A DNA stretch of 64,000 nucleotides from Gadus chalcogrammus. Taxonomy: Eukaryota; Chordata; Actinopteri; Gadiformes; Gadidae. Positions within the stretch are counted from its first letter, which is position 1. Every line of letters begins with the position of its first letter. The position numbers and the translations under genes were made by a program. Location: contig NC_079414.1 of assembly GCF_026213295.1 (NCBI RefSeq), positions 11,472,362-11,536,361 on the forward strand, read 5' to 3'. Shown in pieces: positions 40,459 through 49,700 of the stretch. The notes beneath the pieces were generated by a model. It did not search any database and was not told the DNA's origin. It was given only the letters and a program-made list of their open reading frames with translations.

Positions 40459-40769
40459 CTTAATCTAATTTACAGCATTTACTTTATTCTGTGGTTACAC
40501 ATCTATTTCAAGGAGGATTTGTTGATAAGTATTGTTTAGAATATGTTTGTAAATAAGCCTCTGTTCAGATCTGGCTGAACAGTGGGGTATACTACGAACC
40601 TCGATTAGTGGGTTAGGGATGTATGTTGCGCTCAAAGCCTGGGTTAGCTGTGACACAAAAATTGCTCTCTTTTAGCGTCGCTGTATCACCATGGGGCCTT
40701 ATGCTACCAACCAAACCTGGTCGGGAGCAGGTTATCAGCTAAGACTTTCGGGTAAGATCGGTGTGCGCA

Positions 40770-40980
40770 ATTTCCTAGTCACTCCATGGTGTCACCATGG
40801 TGTTCCCGTGGACGTCGGAGCCCGGAGCGTACAGGGGTCTCACCGGAGTCAGAGGGTCTTTCAGGACGGATCCGATCCCTCGGTATTGCCTGAGAATTTT
40901 TTTTATGAGAGATATAAGTTCTCATCAGAGGCTTTTCGCTATTTGATCGTCATTTTTGGACCTTATGTAGACAATGCTTA
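40770..40980 (+). pseudogene. HARBI1-like transposase, N-terminal fragment
   Basis: The + strand frame reads GVPVDVGARSVQGSHRSQ, RVFQDGSDPSVLPENFFY and ERYKFSSEAFRYLIVIFGPY. This is the pattern of the N-terminal part of vertebrate Harbinger transposases (R-V-F-x-D-x-x-D-P ... Y-E-R-Y-x-F-S-x-x-x-x-R-Y-L ... G-P-Y). It breaks off after the GPYVDN segment at a hAT-like insertion, and the DDE catalytic domain is not found downstream. The fragment is non-functional. The family match is from memory of the motif. Confidence 0.7.
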
Positions 40981-41011
40981 CTGTTGCGCAGTGTTTCTCC
41001 TTGAGAGAGTG

Positions 41012-41323
41012 CAGTGTTTCCCCCCAGCACTGTGTTGTCAAGGCGGCCGCCTTAACAACAATAGGGCCCCGCCTTGACTACCAATGTATATATAAATTAT
41101 TAATATTATTATTATTTTTTTTACTTTTTTTTTAATTATTATGCATTAACAAAGTAGAAAACCCTCGTAGGGAAAGAAAACATACTTCCATCAGGTGTAA
41201 AAAATAAAGATCAATAATGCATCGGTAATACTGTTCACAACAATGGTTGTGCCATAAAGCTTTTTGAATTGAAAAAGCCCACTCCTTGACCACCTTGACA
41301 GACATTTACTGGGGGAAACACTG
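41012..41323. mobile_element. ~312-bp hAT-like MITE
   Basis: The left end CAGTGTTTCCCCCC and the right end GGGGGAAACACTG are inverted repeats. Similarity continues inward as TGTTGTCAAGGCGGCC against the complement of GGCCACCTTGACAGACA-type sequence. Both sides are flanked by GAGTG (41007-41011 and 41324-41328), shorter than the 8-bp duplication of hAT elements, so the exact duplication is uncertain. The interior is A/T-rich and has no ORF. It lies just after the HARBI1 fragment. Confidence 0.6.
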
Positions 41324-41568
41324 GAGTGGTATAGTGGAGGTAGCGCGTCAGTCTTTATGTGTATTAAAATGTCAAAATTCTTATGTCATATGGAATACTT
41401 ATTCCCTAAAGTTTTGGGAATTATATTTGTATGCTTATTTCAAACTTGAACCCATGTTCTCAAGGCCATGCTGGCATCACATCTAGATGGGGGCAAAAGG
41501 CATGATGACAGGCGAGATGAACCCCAGTCGCTGGCGTTCAGGTCTTATCCTAATTCACTAATGTACAC

Positions 41569-42558
41569 TAGGGCTTTGACTTTTGCCCAAAAATCATATT
41601 CGAAGTTCGTTTGTTCAATAATATTAATATTCGAATATTTATTAATAATATTTTGACCATTAAATGCCTTCAGTAAGACCTGGGCTGAATCCGAATACTT
41701 AGTACATACTATTTCTCTTCAGTGTCTACTACTTGACCGTACTACACTTGACAGTGTAGTACGGTCTACAGCTATGCGTAGAACGCCTCTGAACGCTTCC
41801 GAACGCCGCCGAAACTCCACCGGATGTTTGGCGATGACTTATCTTGATACTGATGTGATGCAGCTATTGCCCAGATCCAAACAAATTTCTCCCCTGGGAG
41901 ACACAATAAATTGACTTGACTTGATCTCCCCTCAGATGCCGGCAAAATTACCTTGATAAGTTACCTGTTTCCGTCTTGTCACAGTTGCTATTAAAAATGT
42001 CTCTTTTTACTTAATTACTTACTTTATTTTTTTTAATGTCTCTTTTTTTCGCCGCTTTCTACAACGTTTCTAAGCCGCTGTTGGTGGTGTCGGGTCAGCC
42101 ATCTCTTCTTCGTTCGTTACCAGACTCCAGTTGCATTGTGGGATAGCGTAGTGACCTACCGTTGTATACTGTGGCGGTAGTACGCATTCGGAAACGTTTT
42201 CCGTCCTACACAATGCGTACTGAGCATTCGGACGCGCTATATTTGTGGCGTACTACAAAATGCATACTATAAGTATGAGTATTCGGATTCAGCCCTGGAT
42301 TGGGCTTTGCGATGTTTGTTTACCGGCGTTCCTATGGTTACCGGTCTTGCGTGTTCCAACGGTTTATTAGGTTTCTAATAAATCGCTGTCTAATCAATAC
42401 TTCGTTCACTGCCTCTTCCGTGGTCATTACAATATTATGAATAGACTGCGTCGGTTCTCCGACCTCTCTCCCTCTTGGCCTGCCCATAACAGGTTCGAAT
42501 ATTAAGGGCTGCCTAATATAATTATATTCGAATCACGAAGTTCGGTGTCAAAGCCCTA
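41569..42558. mobile_element. 990-bp non-autonomous hAT element with exact 8-bp target duplication
   Basis: The terminal inverted repeats are TAGGGCTTTGAC (41569-41580) and GTCAAAGCCCTA (42547-42558). ATGTACAC flanks it on both sides (41561-41568 and 42559-42566). TAGGG-type ends plus an 8-bp duplication are the hAT signature. There is no transposase ORF. A second inverted-repeat element interrupts it at 41683-42294. Confidence 0.8.
41683..42294. mobile_element. 612-bp MITE nested inside the 990-bp hAT element
   Basis: The ends are perfect 17-bp inverted repeats (GGCTGAATCCGAATACT and its complement), flanked by CTG on each side (41680-41682 and 42295-42297). A 3-bp duplication would suit a PIF/Harbinger-type MITE, but the superfamily is not certain. 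Around 41875-41935 it holds a short LINE-3'-end-like piece (CTCCCCTGGGAG then ACAATAAA and TTGAC repeats). Confidence 0.65.
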
Positions 42559-42689
42559 ATGTACACTGCCCGTACATCTCAGCAGTTGAAAAAATATGCT
42601 ATACATTTCTTACATAGGGTGTATTTAAAGCAAATTTCCTAAATCATAGAATAAAGCAGGTTGTATGTTGCTTATATTTCAGACAATAT

Positions 42690-42845
42690 GCAGAATCTTT
42701 TCAGTTGCGAATTTATATGATCGGCTAATTTTGCCAGCATGCCTCCCTAGCCTTATTATGTGCAACTGTGTTGCCCCTTTCTGATTCTTGAACTCCTCAT
42801 ATGAGTTCATTATGACTATCTGTTCCTCTTGAGTGAAATATACTG
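42690..42845 (-). pseudogene. Harbinger MYB/SANT-like protein remnant
   Basis: On the minus strand 42841-42788 reads YFTQEEQIVIMNSYEEF and 42754-42728 reads KAREACWQN in a nearby frame, followed by stops. These match the start of the trihelix MYB/SANT-like protein that accompanies Harbinger transposase (F-T-x-E-E-Q ... Y-E-E-F, then K-x-R-E-x-C-W-Q). Frame changes and stops show decay. Confidence 0.6.
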
Positions 42846-42978
42846 CTCTTTATCGATCCATTTTGTTAAGGTGAGTAAAATTACGCGATTAACGCCCATT
42901 TTACAGGAATGCGCATTGAACCTAAGCAAGAAAACCTCGCATGACAAATTCACTCGTACGTGAACTTCGTGGTACCAT

Positions 42979-43739
42979 TTAAAGGGTAATTCCAGTGTAA
43001 AATGGATTTGGGATATGTTTTTGTATGATAACGAGTTGAAACGTTAGTTTTGGAGCACAAAAACCTCATATAGACGCTTTCTTCAGTTGGCTGTTATTAG
43101 CCGATTCTATCAATACGCTATAAACTTGGAACAATGGGGGCAGTGGTTATGGTAAAAACTAAATCGCTATTTTAAACCACTCAAAAGGCTAGAAGTAGCC
43201 CGACACTTCTTTGGTAGTATAACAATGGTCTTTACATATAAAACGAGGCATTGAGAACTTTGTAAGTGTACAGATTGTTTATTAAAAAGTACATTTTATA
43301 CACACAATACCATCAGTAGATCACCCGTCGACGCCATTTTGTTTTCAAGACTCGATAAGTAGATTGACGAAAACAGAGATTTTGAAATCGGTCAGCAACA
43401 CGCAAGCTCTGTGTTCGCCAATCTACTCATCGAGTCTTAAAAACAAAATGGCGTTGACGGGTGCTCTACTGATGGTATTGTGTGTATAAAATTTCCTTTT
43501 CAATAAAAAATCTGTACACTTAAAGTTCTCAATGCCTCGTTTTATATGATAGCGATTTCGTTTTTACCATAACCACTGCCCCCTTCGTTCCAAGTTTATA
43601 GCGTTTTGATAGAATCAGCTAAAAACAGCCAACTAAAGAAAGCGTCTATATGCGGTTTTTGTGCTCCAAAACTAACGTTTCAACTCGTTATCATACAAAA
43701 CATAGCCCAAATCCATTTTACACCGGAATTACCCTTTAA
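42979..43739. mobile_element. 761-bp foldback element with ~0.35-kb arms, TTAA-flanked
   Basis: The two halves are long inverted repeats of one another. The left end TTAAAGGGTAATTCC pairs with the right end GGAATTACCCTTTAA. Inner words such as AACGAGTTGAAACGTTAG, AAAACGAGGCATTGAGAAC and AAACAAAATGGCG appear on both arms. The centre is at about 43377-43420. The left arm has ~70 bp not present in the right. TTAA at both edges would fit a piggyBac-type target, which is tentative. Confidence 0.75.
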
Positions 43740-43872
43740 CTTTGATCGCGAGGTACGTACTTGTCAATCTAGGTTTTCCCAAAAAAGTCTGCATGTTCAG
43801 CCCGCTTCGTAGTATACCCCACAGATCATTTCACCTTCTTTTCTTTTGTACTTGTTTCGACCAATCATGTTG

Positions 43873-44155
43873 CTACACAGTAAAAATTAATTTACTGTTA
43901 ATGAGTTGAATTTAACTCTGTTCCAGATAATATGTGGTCCCACTCAAAATGAGTGTAAAACTTTTCAGAGTTAATTATTTTCAATTCAGCGTCAATATTA
44001 ACAATGGAATGTGTAAAAGTATTTAACACTGGTCATTTCACACTGTTACGAGTATTATCTTGATAGAGTAAATTTTACTCCTGTTTTACGTTAAAATTAC
44101 ACTTTAATGTGTAATATATTATTATTTTTATTTCTCTACAGTGTCATTTTTAATC
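43873..44155. repeat. Possible A/T-rich MITE
   Basis: The segment begins CTACACAGTAAAAATTAATT and ends ATTTCTCTACAGTGT, imperfect inverted ends of the ACACTGTA type common in fish MITEs. Repeated words such as GAGTTAAT/AATTTAACTC lie inside. There is no ORF and no clear target duplication. Confidence 0.35.
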
Positions 44156-44282
44156 TAGGTTATATGATGCAGTGTTACTGATTCACTATAACCTATCAAA
44201 TGTAAACAAACACAAACATATGGTTACATGGTTCATTTATTATCAGTTCTTATCATCATTTCAACCCTTTAGATTAGAAACC

Positions 44283-44418
44283 ATTAATAATAATAATAAA
44301 TAATATATTCAATTTATATTGCGCTTTTCTCACACTCAAAGCGCTTTACATAGGGGCACAACAATAGATAAACAAGAAAAAAATTAGAGTTGATGGGGCT
44401 AGGGTTGGTGAGTGATAT
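44283..44418 (-). mobile_element. 3' tail of a split, 5'-truncated L2-type LINE
   Basis: On the minus strand the segment runs toward AAGCGCAATATAAATTGAAT and a (TTAT/ATT)n end, the usual 3' terminus of fish L2-like LINEs. It lacks its coding part, which lies in the same orientation at 49701-50645 beyond the 5.28-kb DNA transposon. Confidence 0.6.
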
Positions 44419-44553
44419 GGACAAGTTTTTGACCCGTTTCCACTCTACTTCCTTAACTCCTCCCGTGTATGCTTTCCACTTCCGTTCTGGCGGGCTCAGG
44501 TTTATGTTGCTAGGCATCTCCGATATCGACGCAGAGACACAGTGTGAAAACAG

Positions 44554-45139
44554 ATGGACAACGTATCGAGGAAAAGTGGTTCGGGAACTACGTGTGCAGT
44601 AGTTGGCTGTACCAACTCAAGGAAACGCCTGAACGAGTGGTTAAATAGAGAGTGTTTTGACCACAAACCAGCCACGAAGAGACAATGTTTATGTCCTCCG
44701 TTGTTTGAGTTTTTTCGCAAGCCTGATGCCGACTCGGAATCACGGGCCTGGCTGAAGGCATTGAATTTAAAAAATCCACCCTGCACCGTTTTTGTGTGTT
44801 CACATCATTTTGTGGACAAGAGACCAACTAAGAATAATCCCTTTCCAGAGTTGTGGTTGGGATACACACGCTTTACCCAGCCAAAGAGGAGCCGAGTCAC
44901 CGGGCGTACTACTGCCTGCCCAAAGAAGCGTAGACTTCAATCTGATGGTAAGTTCAGCAACTTTAGCTATGAAACTGACAATACTGTTAACTGTGAAGAA
45001 GTTATCATACACTAACATTGCTACCGGTGTTTTGCTAAAACACCTGGCTGTTTTGAAGATGGGACAAACAATGTTCACCATAGCTAGGCTAATGTTCATA
45101 GACAGTAGAGCTAACGTTACATCATTGCTTGTACGTACG

Positions 45140-45220
<81 letters not shown>

Positions 45221-46362
45221 TGTAATGTTGTAGTACAATTTATGCAACTGTGATGTTTTTAGTGAGAGGACTCTACTATGCCTGCATTAATTTTGCTCCA
45301 TTTATGTGTTTTCTTCCCCTTTTTAGATGCTCCCGAAACATGTCAGCCTGCCTGTGAGGCCGAGCCTGCCACACCAAAATTCCGAGATGCCCAGACCCAG
45401 TGGGAGGATCCGTCACTGACTGACCACACATACTTTTCAACAACACAGTCTGTTAAAGTAGACAAGGCCACACAGTGCGAGGATCCTACTGTGACTAGCA
45501 CCACAGTCATTGATGACTCTAGGTCTCGGCTGTATACAGGAGTGCGCATGGTTAAATTTTTCACCATGGTGACGGCGTTGTTGCCTTTCGCTAAGCCATC
45601 AATACCCTTCCTGTTGTTGACCAAATCCTGATGACCTTGATGAAGCTAAAACTAAATCTTATGTTAGGAGATATTTCTCACCGTTTCAATGTGTCTACAT
45701 CCATAGCGGGCATTGTGATTAGTCACTGGATTGGCGTGATGGGTGAACAGTTCAAAGTCCTGATCCCCTGGCTTCCAAGAGAGACCATTCGTGCCACCAT
45801 GCCCTTACCGTTTAAGAGGAACTACCCTCGAACCACCTGCATCATTGACTGTGCCGAAAGTGCCATGCAGAGAGCCACAAACCCAGATTCAAGGAGTGAC
45901 ACTTTCAGTCAGTATAAATCACGCAACACTGTGAAATATCTTGTCGCTGTGGCCCCTAATGGGCTAATCATGTTTATATCTGTCGCATATGCTGGCAGAA
46001 GCAGCGATAAGTTTATCACCATGGACAGTGGGTTTCTGGACTATCTAAGGGCTGGTGATGAGGTCATGGCGGACCGTGGGTTCACCATTCGAGACCTGCT
46101 TAATGAAAGAAAGGTCAGTTTGAACATCCCTGCATTCACCAACAGGCGCAATCAGTTGACCAATGAGGAGATAACACGAACCAGGTGAGTAGCCAATGTC
46201 CGCATACATGTGGAAAGAGCAATCCAGAGACTGAAGGTCTTTAAGATTTTATCCCAGACCGTTCCCATCAGCATGGCACGTAAACTGGACAACATCTTGA
46301 CCATCTGTGCTGGCCTAGTTAACCTAAGAAGTCCACTGATCAGAATGCCTCGTGAGGTTTAG
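44554..46362 (+). pseudogene. THAP + DDE_Tnp_4 transposase gene (inactivated)
   Basis: Exon 1 (44554-44947, donor GATG|GTAAGT) encodes a THAP zinc finger: C14-x4-C19, W66, then C82-x2-H85-F86 (VFVCSHHF). Exon 2 (45327-46362, acceptor TTTTTAG) encodes a linker, a helix-turn-helix-like segment (GDISHRFNVSTSIAGIVISH) and a DDE_Tnp_4 nuclease. The acidic residues lie in CIIDCAES, SSDKFITMDSG, VMADRGF and RIHVERAIQRL. Two lesions are visible. A one-base loss near 45613 makes the upstream frame stop at 45629-45631 while the DDE part continues in another frame. An in-frame TGA at 46186-46188 lies between TRTR and VANVRIHVE, where the family has Arg. The role when intact was DNA binding and strand transfer in transposition. 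Confidence 0.75.
45140..45220 (+). repeat. (TG)n microsatellite in the transposase intron
   Basis: About 37 TG dinucleotides end in a short GAGAGAG run, inside the intron 44948-45326. Confidence 0.95.
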
Positions 46363-46768
46363 AATCTTGCCTTGTGTCCCTGTGTGCATACTAGTATTGG
46401 TTAATATTGTAAATGATTGTTATAGTGATGTTATTGTGTGGGCTTGTTTTGTATTTCACTTTTTAATACATGTTATGATTAAATACATGATCTTTCTTGT
46501 TGAAGCCATTTGTTTCATTTCCTCAAAACAATTAATTCATCCAGTGTTATTAATGTATGAGTTTACTATGAACGAATTGTGTTTAAAGAAATTGTAACAC
46601 TCTAAAGAAGATGGGGCACTCATGATCGTAGTTCAATGCAATAATGAAATGAAAATACATCAACCTTTATTTTCAACTTTGTATTATATTTGTAACCGAT
46701 GTCTTTCTGCGTTGTGTCTTGTATCTTCCAGTGAGGCACACACAGGAGTCGAGTACTAGAGGTTTATT

Positions 46769-46866
46769 CTTTCCAAAGGAGACAAAACAACACGGGCGTC
46801 ACACACAATCCGGGATATCACTCTCCACTCAGCTCCGTGCATCAGCGCTCACTCACGCTAGACACA
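46769..46866 (-). repeat. 98-bp intron-less copy of a nearby split sequence
   Basis: On the minus strand this segment equals 47462-47426 joined directly to 47139-47079, with one mismatch in 98. The missing 47140-47425 starts GTGAGT and ends TTTTGTAG on the minus strand, a canonical intron. The split copy also has a donor (GGAAAG|GTATGC) immediately after its second piece. The intron-less copy continues at that exact point into AATAAACCTCTAGTACTC. It therefore looks like spliced cDNA returned to the genome. No protein is recognised in it. Confidence 0.7.
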
Positions 46867-47078
46867 TATATCCTGTGACTTTCAATAAATACATGTAAGG
46901 AATAAATTATAAAAATGTAAACAAAGCATAAAATGATCTCAAATAAATTAATTAAATAAAAAGACAGTATATTAAATATATACACTAATAAAGGAAATAA
47001 AATATAATAGAGAATTGTCATTTTCCTCACACTCATTTTACATATTTTACCATAAACAAAGACACATAACAGGCATAC

Positions 47079-47462
47079 CTTTCCAAAGGAGACAAAACAA
47101 CACGGGCGTCACACACAATCCGGGATATCACTCTCCACTCTACAAAACAAAGGAAGCAAACAATTGACCACACATACCGGATAAAACAACCGCATTTGGA
47201 ATATCAAGGCGGGAAAAAACTAAGCTACCACCGGCTCAAGCTAGGTTACGAGTTAATCAAAATCCACCCTTCCAACAGTTCAATTAAATTGTCTAAAGCA
47301 CCAGAGTTTCTCCCGCGTGCCTAAAAGCACGTCACAAAGCAGTGTGAACCACCACAGCCGTTCAAGGGCAACAAACAAGGGGTTAACATAAAAATCTAAC
47401 GGAGAGAGACACAAACGGAACTCACCAGCTCCGTGCATCAGCGCTCACTGACGCTAGACACA
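47079..47462 (-). ncRNA. Putative two-exon transcript piece (exons 47426-47462 and 47079-47139)
   Basis: This is the source of the spliced-looking copy at 46769-46866. The minus-strand exons are joined across a 286-nt GT-AG intron (47140-47425), and a second donor lies at 47078. No long ORF crosses the junction, so it could be untranslated sequence of an inserted gene or transcript lying between the two convergent transposon genes. Transcription is inferred only from the intron-less copy. Confidence 0.4.
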
Positions 47463-47712
47463 CAGGTGCAACGCCAAACCACTCCCCCGGGAAACAAAAG
47501 GCATGCCATACGGAACAACGAAATCAACTTACAACTAGGAACCAATATTTGGTGGAGTTCACAATAAAAAAGGTATGAACAATGATAAAAAAATAACACA
47601 AAATAAAATTAAATTTAGCTCGGCTACATATTCAACATTAAATTCATCATTATATTACATTATGTAAACAACAGACATCTGCTGGCACCCTTGGGCACCT
47701 ACATAAGGCAGT

Positions 47713-48977
47713 TTATTTTGGTTTTAAAATGCTGAGATATTTACTGCAGAACTGTAACCTTCCCTCGACAAAATAATCAACGATTTTTGGGAGCATGTGG
47801 GAAAAGTAGAATGTGCGCAGCCTTGTGATTTGCTCCTGAACAAAGCCTTGGTCATAGGGTACTTGTATTTCTAGGTGCTCAGTTTTGTTCCAGGTGACCA
47901 ACTTGGCGTGCTGAAGCCCTGTGCAGTGCATCCCAAGTTGAACCTGCATGTAGTAGCCTTTTTGACCATTGTAGGCAATATGGTATTCTACCCTATCACC
48001 ATTTGCCACAGTTGTGATTTCACAGCTCTTTGTTGCCAAAAATTCTTTAATTGACTTGTTTCCCATCACAGGTGTTTTGATTTCTAAAAGAGTGTCTTTG
48101 TTTATCACTCCATCGGGTGATGCTGCAAGCCACGGTTCCTTTTTGCACACCACTAACCCTTTGGTTTCGATGCTGTTGCCCAGAGTTTCCAAATAGTCCC
48201 TTGCAAGTTCCTCCCCCTCCGCTCCTTGACGAGTTGCGGCATTGCCACGGAAGGATGGATGTAAGTGCTTTGACAAAAACCTCTCAGGCGCCGTGGTTAA
48301 GCGAATGGGCACCTTTTTAGCCGTGCTTGCTGTAATTCACACTCTCCGTGCATCGTGCCAGACCTGTTCTTTGCTCTGTGCTTTTGTAACCTTCTCAATC
48401 TCCTCAAGCTGGGGTGTGGACATATCAATGTATTGATTGTAGAAGGTTCTGCATTTTACACAAGCCAGTGGTGTGTGGTGCACATCATGGGTTAGGAGAT
48501 GGAGGTGTGGGCATGGTACTGGATCGGTGATGTTGGAGGTATCAGCATTAAGGCAGAGTTGTAGGAGGCTATTCCCAGGGCAATTGAAAAGTTCTGCCAT
48601 TGGTGAGGCAAGTGCGTTCTTCCTCCACTCTCCATGATTTCCAAAGAGTCTCACCTCCTGTGCTGGTTCTGGAGTGGTAGAGGATGGCTGTGCAGTTGAT
48701 GGCAGCTGGTAGAGGTCCTTCCTATTGTGTCGTTTGAAGCATACATTCTTCATCTTCCTCTGACCAGCATTTATTTTAGACCCAGCATTCCACTGGTTCT
48801 GTCCGTCTGTGCAGGCAAGCCCGGTTTTCCCCTGTCTCACAGCATTTTCTACCTAGAAAGATATATATTAAAAACAGTGCATTGATATTATAATAATGAG
48901 TTCACTGCAAACATGCCATATGATATAGTTTGCACTGGGATTTCAGTAATAGAAAATGTGTTATTATTATGATCTTG

Positions 48978-49050
<73 letters not shown>

Positions 49051-49555
49051 CACTCTAACCTCTATGATGTAGTTCGGATACTGAAAATAAAAAAGACATA
49101 TAGGCCTAGAGTACAATGGTCAAATAATGAGTTACTTTCCACAGGATCGCAGCTGCATGGGAACAAGATCTCCCTGGTCCAGCGACACACGTGCATCCTG
49201 CCGTTTTGACTTCTCCAGCTTCAGTTACCAGCACCCAAGCATTATGCCACGCGCTATTCAAACATTGACTAGGCTCTACATTTGCTTTCAAATAAACAAA
49301 ACGATCATGTTTGTATGACATGACACAACCGACTTTGTCGCTATGCAAATATTGATAAGCCTCGGAGGCTTTCAGACTGTCCATCGCTTTCCCATCCGTT
49401 GCTATGGAGTCCACGAAATAGGCGCAAATCTTGCTGTACGTTATGTTGGGCCACGTCGCCAAGTTATCCACCCAGTTCTGCACTGAATTCGGGTGGGGGA
49501 TAGTAATGCCATCTCCAGTAAGATCATTTAAACTGTGTTGCCATTGTATGGACAT
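47713..49555 (-). pseudogene. SWIM + YqaJ nuclease gene of the transposon (inactivated)
   Basis: Exon 1 (49555-49136) begins at ATG (MSIQWQHSLNDLTGDGITIP) and contains a SWIM zinc motif C-T-C-V-A-G-P-G-R-S-C-S-H. Exon 2 (48852-47713) follows a 283-nt intron (GTAACT...TTTCTAG) and continues in phase from AAILWK to VENAVRQGKTGLACTDG. It carries a YqaJ-type PD-(D/E)xK nuclease core: SPDGVI, LLEIKTP and YYMQVQLGMHCTG. An in-frame TGA at 48337-48339 stands between WHDARRV and ITASTAKK, exactly where the conserved R of the R-I-T-A-S motif belongs. Otherwise the ~519-codon frame is open. In ISL2EU elements this is the second, nuclease-like protein, with an unclear role in mobility. Confidence 0.75.
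48980..49045 (+). repeat. (AC)n microsatellite in the nuclease-gene intron
   Basis: About 32 CA dinucleotides lie inside intron 48853-49135. Relative to its own gene it reads (TG)n, as in the intron of the convergent transposase gene. Confidence 0.95.
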
Positions 49556-49700
49556 TATTAGCTTACGATATCGATCTGACAGTGGGCTGTCAAAGCGTCT
49601 GTTTACATTGGCAACCGCCGCGCAAACCACTTCCGGCGGAAATGAAATGCATTTGTGGAGGGTAATGGCGCCGCCCAGGGTTCGACGCGTAAACTTGCCT

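Larger units (their letters stand above)
40583..43821 (+). mobile_element. Relic PIF/Harbinger transposon with nested insertions
   Basis: The ends are inverted copies of TGGGGTATACTACGAA (40583 onwards and, reversed, ending at 43821). They are flanked by the same trinucleotide CAG at 40580-40582 and 43822-43824, the 3-bp target duplication typical of PIF/Harbinger. Inside are a HARBI1-like N-terminal fragment on + and a MYB/SANT-like fragment on -, the two proteins of autonomous Harbinger elements. The catalytic part of the transposase is missing. Four younger elements (41012-41323, 41569-42558, 41683-42294, 42979-43739) occupy more than half of the length. Confidence 0.75.
44419..49700. mobile_element. 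5.28-kb ISL2EU (IS4EU)-like DNA transposon with two convergent genes
   Basis: The element carries a THAP + DDE transposase gene on + and a SWIM + YqaJ nuclease gene on -, convergent, with start codons about 135 and 145 bp from the two ends. This gene pair is known from ISL2EU/IS4EU elements. The proposed ends GGACAAGTTTTTGAC and, reversed, AGGCAAGTTTACGCG share a CAAGTTT core. AT is found on both sides (44417-44418 and 49701-49702), a 2-bp duplication as reported for this superfamily. Joining the flanks gives continuous L2 3' sequence, which is the strongest support for these borders. Both genes are inactivated. Confidence 0.7.

Noticed and set aside
41286..41656. Two short + strand ORFs after the hAT-like MITE
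   Set aside because: They cross transposon borders and show no transposase motifs.
44792..45253. Second + strand ORF overlapping the THAP exon and running through the (TG)n tract
   Set aside because: It is an out-of-frame reading that uses the intron and microsatellite; the THAP frame has the zinc-binding residues and a proper donor.
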